In this document: one piece after another, positions 45,977-57,900 of the stretch
How positions within the stretch are numbered: position 1 is the first letter of the stretch
Layout: each line of letters starts with the position of its first letter
NCBI RefSeq assembly: GCF_032773895.1
Contig: NZ_CP120416.1
Location: 2,292,001 to 2,356,000, forward strand
Direction of reading: 5' to 3'
DNA from: Teredinibacter sp. KSP-S5-2
Lineage (GTDB): Bacteria; Pseudomonadota; Gammaproteobacteria; Pseudomonadales; Cellvibrionaceae
DNA: 64,000 bases
Position numbers and translations under genes: made by a program
Notes under the pieces: model-generated
Seen by the model: the letters and a program-made list of their open reading frames with translations, nothing else
The model's database searches: none
Told to the model about the DNA's origin: nothing

Positions 45977-48900
45977 ACGAAATAGTATTGAGCGAAACTT
46001 TTTTCTCACGGTTATGACTACTGGTGTTCGTATCGTCGGAGTGTAACGCTGGCGACGCCAATGCAATACTTGGTTTTGCAACAGATTGTTTTTGTTGCGA
46101 CGCGCCAGCTATTGTCAGCGATATTGTCGGTTTAGCAATTGAACTAGCGATAGGCTTGGCCACCACCGCCGTCGACCGGTTTTTATTCGATACCTGTTCG
46201 GGTGAACGCATAATCGGTTCGGGTGTATAAACTGTTGTCGCCACTTGCGCAGACTCGTAACGCAAGCCTTCCACATCCATACACACGTCGCCTTGCGCAG
46301 TGGTAAGGCGAATAGTAATAAAACCAGTAATCGGTTCGCGTTTAACCCAGGCAAATAAAGGACGACTTACATCAGAATAACGAATAAACCGGTTAACCGA
46401 TAACGGCAAGGATGGCGATAACGAGCCAGCTACAAGATGGCTGACACTTTGGAATGCGCCATCAATCAGTTGACTAAATTCACTATCCGTCACGTTGGCA
46501 TGGCCAACAGCTAATTCAACCAGAAGCTCATTATCACCAATAAGCACTTCTTTTACCGATTGGAATGCCGTTTCATAAACTGCGCCGCTATTTTGCAATA
46601 ACACATAATGCTGTTGAGCATTTAGGGTGTTTTTGTTCATGCGCATTTTGATGTCGTGTAAGTTAATACGCGTCGGCGCATATTCTTCGCCAACTATCAC
46701 ATCAGCTTGATAATGAATAATTCCTTCTGTTGAATGACCGCTACTAATTTCAACCACGTAACGATTATTTCCCGTCGCAAAAACGGTCGTTTCAAGCGCA
46801 GTTTTCATTCCGCCGTTAAGTAATTCACCCAAGGCGATATTTCGCAGCTCAACACCATTGCTATGAATATTCGGTAACGCGAATTGTGCAGCGGCGCTCG
46901 CCATATCCAGGTACATAGCAACCGGAAGAACAGCTTCGCCCTGATAACGACAGCTATTAACAAGCGGATCATGATCGGGAAACTGCGACCGGTAGCATTG
47001 CTGTGAAATATCTGATGCATTTTGATGTAACAGAGGATGGAATTTGCCACCTGCAACGGAGGTGTTGGCAATATCCGATCTTTCCGCCCAGTAACGTTCT
47101 TTCGCAAACGGATATACTGGCAAACTGACTCGTTGAGGTTTGTTATTGGAATATAACAGGTTCCAATTAATTTGTTTACCTTGCGACCAGGCCTCAGCCA
47201 ACGCATTAAGTTGACGTTCGGTGTCGATATACTGGCGAATAAGTGTTTCAGATTCTTGCTTTGACAACCAGATTTCAGCAGAACGCTTTACTTTCCCGAC
47301 AAAGGCATTGGCAACAGAATTACCCGCCGCAAGGGCATGTAATTTAGTTTTAAGTTCTTCGATTGAACGAACAATAAATGCAATCCTTTCCTGTTGCGGT
47401 TCTCGACCAACTTGCAGCGTATAAGTTATGTCTTGAATATCCAATACGCTACTGTCTGTTGTTTCCAGGTAACGAAGTAAATCGGAAATTTTTTCCTGAA
47501 GCTGTTCATCTGTGCGGCCAGATAACAAGACTAATCCAGGTGCATGTTTTTGCGGTTGCCGACTTAACTGCACCTCGTACTCTTGCACAATCAAGTGCGC
47601 ATTCGCACCACCTGCACCAAAGGAGGAAATACCGGCAATACGGGGAATTTCCTGCTGCTTGCCGTTGAGTTTTAATTTTGGCTTCTGCCAATTTTCCAGA
47701 CTTTTCTGAACTTTGAATGGCGTTTGGTAGAAATCGATTTCCGGGTTAGTCACTTCGGCATGAAGACTCGGCACTAGCTTCTTGTACTTCATCTGCAATA
47801 ACACTTTGGTCAGCGCTGCAATGCCTGCGGCAGATTCACAATGCCCGATATTGGATTTAATGGAACCAATGGCACAAAACTGTTTTGCCGAAGTCGTCTG
47901 TTTAAATGCACGACTTAAACCAGACACTTCGATTGGATCGCCCAATGAGGTGCCCGTTCCATGTGCTTCAATATAACTAATATGGTCCGCCGTTAAATTC
48001 GCTCTTTCCAGAGCTTTGGCGATGACATTGGCTTGAGCCACAGGATTTGGCACCGTATAACCGTTGGTTTTCCCACCGGCATTAATGGCACTGCCTTTAA
48101 TCACACCATAGATGTGGTCGCCGTCTTGTTCAGCTTTGGCTAACGGTTTCAATACCACCGCGCCCACACCTTCCGCATCAACAAAGCCATCCGCACCCAC
48201 ACCAAAGGATTTACACTGATTATCGGAGGACAACATGGTGAGCGCACTTAATTCTTGATAGTGAACCGGGTCGATAATTAAATTCACCCCACCAGCAATA
48301 GCACATTCGCTTAAACCACTGTAGAGACTATCCAAAGCCACATGAATGGCTGTCAATGATGCTGAACAGGCCGTATCGATCGCCATCGATGGACCTTGAT
48401 AATTAAATAAATACGAAATTCTATTGGCAACCGAATAATGCAACGGTTGTGTGTTGTAGCGCGAGTTCATCACCCCGACAAAAACACCAATTTTATCGTT
48501 AGCACCCAAACTATTTGGCGTATAACCTGCGTCTTCAATTGCGTGGTAACAGGCTTGCAGGAACAATCGTTCCTGAGGGTCCATGGCTTTGGCTTCTTTC
48601 GGCGATACGCGGAAAAATAAGGGGTCAAATTTATCGATGTCGGCAAGGAAACCACCCCACTTGGTATAGCTCTTACCCGCCTTGCCTTTTTCTTCGTCGT
48701 AATGCTTTTGCCAATCCCAACGTTCTGCTGGCACTTCGGAAATGCAGTTTACGCCTTCAGCAATATTCTTCCAGAAAGCATCTAAATCGGGAGATTGTGG
48801 ATAACGGCCGCTTAAACCAACAATCGCCACATCCATGGTATTTAACGCGGTATTTTGTGTCACCAAGCCCGAGTTATAAAAACGTGTTGAATCAACAACA

Positions 48901-51900
48901 AGATTTGGATGAACATTTTGCTCGCTGTGTTGAGAAACCGCTGCTGACAGCTCAGACTGCTTCGGCTCAACGGTTTCCTCACCTAACAGGCTGACTAATT
49001 CTTCGTGGTTGTTTTCGATCAGATGATCCGCCAGACCATTAACATCTTGAACCTCGAAGAACAGCGTACTGGTAATACCGGAAAAAACTTTACGTAAACC
49101 ACTGGTGAGCTGCACCACCAAAATGGAATCTAACCCGTAGTCTGACAGTGGCGTATTGGCGGCCACTTGTGAAGCTTTCATACGTAGCGCTTTGGCAACG
49201 CTTTCTTTTAAATAATGAATTGTTCTTTCTTTAAAGCTAAGGTCGTTGTCACGGCTAACCGTTGCCACAGAACGAGTAACAACGTCATTTTTCTGTTGAA
49301 TGGTTTCTACAACGTTTGTTGACGATGTGTTATTTACCTCAGGCATTTTTTGTCTTACAACACCGTCGCTGTCAGAAACAACCACCATCTGCCCTAAATT
49401 GTGCATCGCTGCAGCGGGGAAGAAAACGGCATTAAAGCCTTCGTCCAACAAAATGGATTGCCAACCTTTAGGGCTCAAACCTGGGCTGCCGTTTAGTCGT
49501 ACCGTTTCATCTTCATATAGCCACCAGCCATCAAGCAGACCAAATGTAAGATGATTAAACAGCGTCCATATACTCATTTCATTAAGCAGTAGAACACCTT
49601 CGGTTTTTAATGCTGCTTTAGCATTTCGCAAGGTTTCGCGAATATTGGGCGTGGCGTGCAGGCAATTGGTTGAAATAACAAAGTCATACCGGTTCATATC
49701 AATACTTTGTGTTTCCAATGGTTTGGAAGCATCAAAGATCGCGGTCGTGAGTGCCGGAAATTCCGGTTGATAATGCTCTTCCGCATGAATAAGAAATGCT
49801 TTGGATAAATCCGTGTAGCAGTACTCGTCAATCACATTGGCGTATTGTTGCAGTAAAGGAAGGAGTTTTGCCGTAGTGCCACCGGTTCCCGCACCAATTT
49901 CCAATATCCGAATCGGCGCGGGCTTGCCGCTGGATAATTTTTTCTCAATGCACGCCACCAGGCTTTGGCCTAATACATCATTGTAGAAATCAGCCAAGGC
50001 GTTGTTTTTATATATACCTTCAACCAGTTTCACCGAAGAATCTGGAAACATAACATCCGTTGCTTTCTGTTTACCGGTCAGAATATTCGGCAGTGCTTTT
50101 AAGCACACCTCCATTAAATTCACTTGTGCCTGAAGATTGGGGTTAGCTAACCAAGTGGTTTTCTGGTTGTCCCATTGTTGCCAAAGGTCAGGTAAATCCC
50201 GAACCTGGCCGGCAACCAGATCACGACTATTGGCAAACTGCTGTTGCAAATAGGCCACCGAAGAATCTAACCAGCGGCTATATAAGTTGGTTAACACATT
50301 TGCTTTCGGTGAAGCCGATCCAGTAATTACATCATTATCAATGACGTCAATGGAAATTAAACTTGCCGCAAGAATCTCCGTTGACAACGTCAATATGGCT
50401 GGAGAAAGTATATTTTCTTCTAACTTGAACAACGGCGTTTTCAATACCGGCACATCTGATAAAGACGGCCCGTATTCCGTTAAGGCTGCTGACTGCAGTA
50501 ATGGTAAATAATCGACTGTTTCCCGTTGACTGACTTCATCAAGGGCGTAATCCTTGAGTGTTTTCATCAAGGCAACTTGGGGGATATCTGAACTGATCAA
50601 TACCTTCAGTGATTCCATCGCCTCGTCGGTTTCGATCGAACCAACACCGAGTTGTTCAAAACGCTTATTATAAAAATCGTCGGTCACAATCCCCACACTG
50701 CCCCAAAAGCCCCAATTCATTATTTTTACGGGGTAGCGGTATTGCGTATTCAAGTATTGAGCAAAGCTATCCTTGAATGTACAACCGGCGGAATAATTTG
50801 ATTGACCGGGCGCACGAGTAAATGAAATTAATGAAGAAAAGAACAACATGAAATCCAGATCACACTGCCCAAATACTTCATCCATATTAATCGACACATC
50901 GACTTTTGCCGCCAAGCTGGCTTTAAATCGCTGCTCTTCCATTTGCACAAAACTTTGATCCTGCAACACAATTGCGGAATGAACAACACCATGGATTCTT
51001 GAATATTTTTCGCTAATGACAGTCCATGCCTGTTGCAGTGACGGTAAATCGGTTGCATCAGCGGCAACATAAAATGGCGCTGGTCCCAATTTGGCTAGGT
51101 CATCGATCTTGTGTTGAATATCTTCGGTAATATGTTTTCTACCAATCCAAACCATATTGGCTTGGTAGTGTTCGATCATGTAACGGCTCCAGGCTTCGCC
51201 GATACCACCTGCGCCGCCGATAACAACATAGACACCACCTTGACGATATGCCGGTAACGACTCAGGTAACCTTGCGGCTCTGGCCAACCCTTGCACAAAC
51301 CATTCGCCACTGCGATATGCCATACCTCTTCCCTGCTCATCCCAAGGCAGTTGCATACACTCCTTCGCAGTGACAGTGTGCAAACCATCGATATCAAGAA
51401 GTCGGATATTCCACTCGGGGTATTCCTTCGCCAAACTGCCCACCAAACCAAACAGCCCGCCGTGCGCTGGCGTGACTGTTGCGTGGGGTTTTACTTGTTG
51501 CGTATTCTCAGTGATGATTGTCCAGTTCAGAACTTTATCTGCAAAGCCCAGATTTAATAATGCTTTCACTGTACGGAAAACCGCAAGGACACCGTCTTCC
51601 TGATCTTCAATAATCTGTCGCTTACTCGCCGCAGCGCCTGTTGCAACTGAGCCAATATCCGGTGCCATCCATATAAGGTGGTCAAAATCCACCTGTGCCA
51701 ACTTGCTGGCTATAACATCACTGTCGGTCTTTAACGGTAAGTTGAAAAGCTCGGCATTGGCGTAACAGTCATTAAGCCAATTTAATTGTTCAACACGTTC
51801 ACCCAACAACAATACTTTTTGGTTTTCGTCGATGTTTATCGACTCAATCAACTTTTGAGGAACAAAATTCCAGACTGGCACAAGGGTGTTTAACTGCTCT

Positions 51901-54900
51901 TGGTATTCATCGTCATCGTTGGTCGATGAAATATCCTGCACGGAAGTGTTTTCCAGTTGCTTGGCAGCGTCCAGGGCTCGAGAAGAGAACCCTTTCATGC
52001 TTACGCACAAGTTGCCCGCTTCATCATACAAATCGACATCAAACTTTGTCACAGCCTGTGAAGCATTCACATCGCCGGCAAAACGAACATGGGCGAACAT
52101 TGATGAACAACAGGGAGAAACAATGTCAAGCGAGTCGAGGGCAAACGGCAATAATGGTTGCCCTGCCTCACTCGCTTTTTCATGAATTAACGCCAGCGAT
52201 GTTTGCAACGCACAATCCATTAAACTTGGGTGAAGTACGAAATCTCCGGCGGTATTGGCAATAACTGACGGTAAACTGAGTTCTGTCAAAAGCTGCTGTT
52301 GGCCGCAATAAATCCCTCTGACCGCTTTATGAGCCGGACCATAATGAATGCCCTGATTCTCGAATAAGGTGTATAAATCTGGAACAGCAAATTCACCTTG
52401 CGTCATTTGCTTTTTCAGTGAATGGACACTAATAGTTGTTTGCGCCGCAGACAGTGAAAGATGTACACAACCGTGACAATGACTGATGGTGTCATCTCCC
52501 ACTTTTGATACAACGGTAAAGTCAATAACAGTTTCCGAGCGAACCTGCAACACTACAGAAACCTCGGTTGGCTCGCTAACGATTATCGGCTTCAACCAAA
52601 CACAATCACGAATGGCAATAGCAGTATCCGCATTACCTTCCGGTAACGCGAAAGTCACTGCCGCCCTGACCATCTCAAGATAAGCAACAGCGGGAAATAT
52701 TTTCTGGCCATTCACTTGGTGATCATTTAAGAAAAATTCACCACCATTTAAATAGGAAGTGTAACGTTGACTGACCAAATTAGAGGTGTTTTCATGCACA
52801 AGCGCATGTAACTGACCTCGTTGATGATTTTTCCCGCTATTTGAATTGCGCGTAAATTCTTCCAACCAGTAACGTTGTTCTGCAAAAGGATAAGCCGGTA
52901 GCGAAATACGTTTTGCATTTGCGGGCACATCGAATTTAGTCCAATCCAAATACAGGCCTTTCACCCAAAGCTCAAGCAGCTTGCTATATTTTTTACTTGC
53001 AATCCAACGGTCTAATATATCGCCGAAATCCGGGTCTTCTGTAATAAGCGCTAATGCCGAATCGTCGCCGGTGCGCGTATTAAGGTAGAGCCCCTCGGTT
53101 GTGGTATTGCCTTGAATATATGCACGCAACAGCTGGCAAACGCCTGCTTTGCTGTTGGCCAAAATAGCAAAGCGACTTTCCATGACCTCGCGACCGTGTT
53201 GCAAGGTATAGGCTAATGACGCTAAGTCGCATGGAGTTTGTTCAAGATAAGCAAGCAATTGCTCTGCTTTTTTATGCAACTGTGATTCCGTTTTCGCGGA
53301 AAGAGGGAAAATTAATAAATCGTCGGATTCTTCTACGACGGTTTGTGAAGCCTTGTATTCTTGCAGCAGGATATGTGCATTGGTACCGCCTGCACCGAAT
53401 GAAGAAATACCGGCAATACGGGGTACTCGCTTACCATTATTTGTCACCGTTCCCCATGGTGAAACCGATTTGTTCAGCGTAAATGCCGTGTTGTCAAAAT
53501 CCAGATTCGGATTGGTTTGTTCCGCATGTAACGTTGGTACGATGGTTTCGTGCTTCATTTGCAGCAGCACTTTGGTCACACCTGCAATACCGGCGGCGGA
53601 TTCAAGGTGGCCGATATTGGATTTTGCCGATCCCAGTTTACAGAAACCTTTGTCCTGCGAATCCTGTGAAAATGCTTTTTGTAACCCGGTTAACTCAATC
53701 GGATCACCCAATTCTGTGCCCGTACCATGGGCTTCGATATAACTGATATCTCGAGCAGTAACACCGGCCTTGTCAATTGCACCTCGAATTAAATCCGAAT
53801 GAGCATTAGGGTTCGGTACGGTATAGCCGTTCGCTTTACCACCGTGGTTAACATTGGAAGAAAGAATAATACCGTGAATATGATCGTTATCGCGTTCGGC
53901 ATCACTCAATGCCTTTAACAACACAACGCCTACACCTTCTCCGGGTACATATCCATTACCGCCCGCACCAAAACTTTTGCACAAACCATCACGCGATAGC
54001 ATTTGTTGTGCGCTTAACCAAGTGTAGCTATACGGGTGCAAATATAAATTCACGCCGCCGGCAAAGGCAATGTCGCATTCGCCACGACGGATATGTTCAC
54101 ACGCTTCGTGAATGGCAACCAAAGACGAAGAGCACATCGTATCGATTGGCATACTCGGACCAGTAATATCCAAGTGGTACGAAACGCGGTTCGCTACCGA
54201 AGCAAATGACGTTCGAGGGAAAAATCCTTCGTCTTTTTGGGATATTTCAGAGCTGTATAAATCGAAACCGGTTTTGGTTATACCAGAAAAAACACCCACA
54301 CGTTTTTGGTATATTTTTCTCAAGTCTTCTTTGGTGTAACCCGCATCCTCCATCGCCTTCCACGATTCCTGCAGGAACAATCTTTCCTGCGGGTCCATGT
54401 TTACCGCTTCCCGTGGGGATATGTTAAAAAACAGTGGATCAAAATCGGCAAATTGGTCGATGAATCCGCCCCACTTGCTGTAACTGAGTGCATTTTCTAT
54501 CGCATCTTCAACACTCTCGGTATAAAAGCCATCCAGGCTCCAGCGCTCTGGTGGAATTTCGCCAACACTGTTTCGGCCGGATTTTAAGTTTTGCCAAAAT
54601 TCATCCAGCGTTCCCGCTTCGGGATAAATACCGCTGATGCCGATAATAGCAATAGGCTCATTGGCCTGCTTAACAGAACGAATGGAAGACACCTGATTTG
54701 TTTTCAACGGCGCACTGGCGGCAGTTCGAGAAGACGTATTTGAAATTAAATCTCGACCCACCCATTCTGCACATTTTCTTTCGTACTGGGCGACCATGTA
54801 CGAAGAGAGTGATGCCAGAGTATTGTGCTCAAAAAAGAGTGTTTTTGAGATATCACCAAAAATTAAAGCAAGTTTGGCATTCAGTTGATTGATGAAAATG

Positions 54901-57900
54901 GAATCAATGCCGTATTGGGAAAAAGATTCCGTCGCATCAATTTTTTCGGGCGACATACCGATAACCGAACCAAATAACGCTTTCATTTTTTTAAGCGTTT
55001 CGTCTTCTAATGCTTCAACATTGAATTTGATTTCGTTGGAATTTGATTTAGTTAGTTGTGCTGCTTGCGAGTGAAGAGCAGCGGTCATTTTAGTCAAATC
55101 ACCTTGCATCACCAGGGCTTGAGAAGCATCCGAGAAAATACTTTGATGGAAACCCGATAGACCAACCGCCGTTTCCATCGGTTGCATTCCCGTTGTCTGA
55201 GCCATCAACTGCAAACTTCCCTCGTCCATGGACATACCGCCCACTTGCCAAAGTGGCCAGTTGATCGCAACCGTTCGACCTTTACGTTCGCCAATTACCG
55301 CCAATTGATTGCGATACTCCGCGTATTGATCCATAAAACCATTGGCCGCCGTGTAATCAGCTTGACCGGAATTACCCAAGGCACTGGTAAACGAAGAAAA
55401 TAAGGCAAAGAAATCCAGATCAAGGTGTTTAGTCGCCTCATCCAAATACACCGTTGCGTCTACTTTCGGCGGTAAAACGCGATGAAAATCATCCAGAGAT
55501 TTCTTAACGATATAACTATCTGAAATCATGCCAGCACAATGAATGACACCGTTCAAAGAAGAATGACTTTCTGTTATTTGATTAATACAACCCTGTACTT
55601 GATCGCGGTCGTTTAAGTTCAATACCACGTAGTCAAGCTGACAGCCTTTATTTCTCGCTTGCACAGCAAGACCTTGAAACAGTTTTTGTTTGTCACCAGC
55701 CAGGTCAGAACGGCCAGTTAAGATAACTGTCGAGTTTGATGTTTTGCTTAGAACTTCCCGGGCGAATAGCGCTCCAAGACCGCCTAATCCGCCAGTAATT
55801 AAATATGTACCGCTGTCGTGGAATGCACTCTGAACCTCAAATTTTGGTGCATGGTGTGGTTGGCTTTCGACAATATGCCAGCGCATTACTTCCCGTGTTG
55901 ATTGCACGTATCGAACATGAGCGTGAATATGTGTATCCGCTTCATCATCTAATTGATGTTTTAATGTTTCCAGCTCGGTGGTATCGGTTACGATGACTTG
56001 TCCATGAAATAACGGTTGCTCAATGGATGCAGTTTTTAGCATGCCCGACAAACCAGAAATCATCCATTCATGTTGTTTATTTGCTATAACCAGCTGACAT
56101 AAAACAGGCTCAGTTCGTTTTTCCAACAATAAGGTTTTAATGTCTTGGAAAACAGTGGCGGCATAGTTTCGATAGGCTTCCGGCAGGCTTTGCTTATTCA
56201 GGTAAGTCAGAGCATGAACCTTTGTATCGGAAGCAACCGAACTAAAACGTTGTGCTAAGTCTTCAGCGAATTCACATAGAATAATATGACGCTGCGAAAC
56301 TGATTGAACCTTACGCTCCCCCTGATTGAGCTCCTGCTCTTGCCATTTTGGTGTCGCAATCAGAAAACCGTTATTGCTTTCCGTGTTACTTATCGACGAT
56401 GGCTGCACAAATTGTTTTGCAGACGACTGTTTTTCAATCCAATAACGCTCTTTGGCAAACGGGTAAACCGGTAAGGTTATAGACGTAGGTTTATGTTGGA
56501 GATGAGTGTATGCGGAGGCCCAATCGATATCTCGTCCCTTTGTCCAGCAGCGGCCAATGTCTTCCCAATTAGGGCTGAGGAGATCAACACTGTATTGAAT
56601 ATTATCCAATAAGGACTGCTGACCCGTTATCGATGATGCGGTTGAATTGCCTTGTGCGAGCCCGGTTACCGTCTCACCCGACAACCATTGGTTCAGCTTA
56701 TGACTTAACTCCTTAGCACTTGCCACTTTTATCGCTAACCGGCTAGACATTTCGCTTCGACCAAGCTGCCACTGATAAATAGCATTGGCAAAGGTTTCAT
56801 CTGTGATATTTTGCTGGTTTAGCCAGTGCATTACGTTATGCGCATAGGCTTTTAATCGGTCTTCGTTTTTTGCCGATAGAACAAATAAATAATCCTTACA
56901 TAAAGGTAAGTATACAGATTCGCGTGCACTATATTCCTCAAGCACAACGTGTGCATTTGCTCCACCTGATCCGAAGCTACTCACACCCGCGATTTTTGGG
57001 GATTCACTCCACACTTGATGTTGACTGGTAATATGAAATGGCGTGGATTCCAAACTGATTTTTGGATTTAATTGCTGATAATTTAGCGAGGCAGGTAATT
57101 CACTGTGTTGCATTGCAAGCACAACTTTTAGCAATCCGGTAATGCCTGCTGCTGACTCTAAATGCCCCAAATTGGTTTTTATTGAACCCAGTCCACAAGA
57201 TTGTGGATTTTTATTCTCGCTCTTAAGCAAATATGCCGTCTGGATTCCTTGAACCTCAATTGGATCACCCAATGATGTCCCAGTGCCATGCGCTTCAATA
57301 TACGAAATCTGCTCCGCTGTAACGCCAGCATTTTCCCAAGCAGACACAATAAGTTCACTTTGTTTAACCGGGTTTGGCACGGTTAAACCACCAGCAAGAC
57401 CGCCATGATTTACTGCACTGCCCTTGATAACGCCATGAATTCTATCGCCATCATTTACCGCTTTATCTAACGGTTTTAATAACAACGTCACCGCGCCCTC
57501 TGCACGGACATAACCATTCGCCTGTTCATCAAAAACTTTGCATTGACCATCTTCAGCAATCATTCCAGCTTTGTAGTAAGCGATGGATAAATCCGGATGG
57601 CAAATAAGATTGACGCCCGCAACCAATGCCGCATCACAATCGCCGGCTTTCAATGACTGTAACGCAGTGTGTAAGGCAACCAACGACGACGAACACGCCG
57701 TGTCCACCAGTAAGCTCGGCCCCGAAAAATCGAAAAAGTACGATATTCTATTAGCAAGAACCGCAAGTGAATTACCCACTGCATTGTGAGCTTCGGTTTC
57801 GGTATCGGCTTCTTGAATTAATCGGCTGTAATCGCAGTTTGATGCACCAACAAATACTCCTGTTTTTGAGCCTTTTAACGCTTCTGGTTTGATCGCGGCG

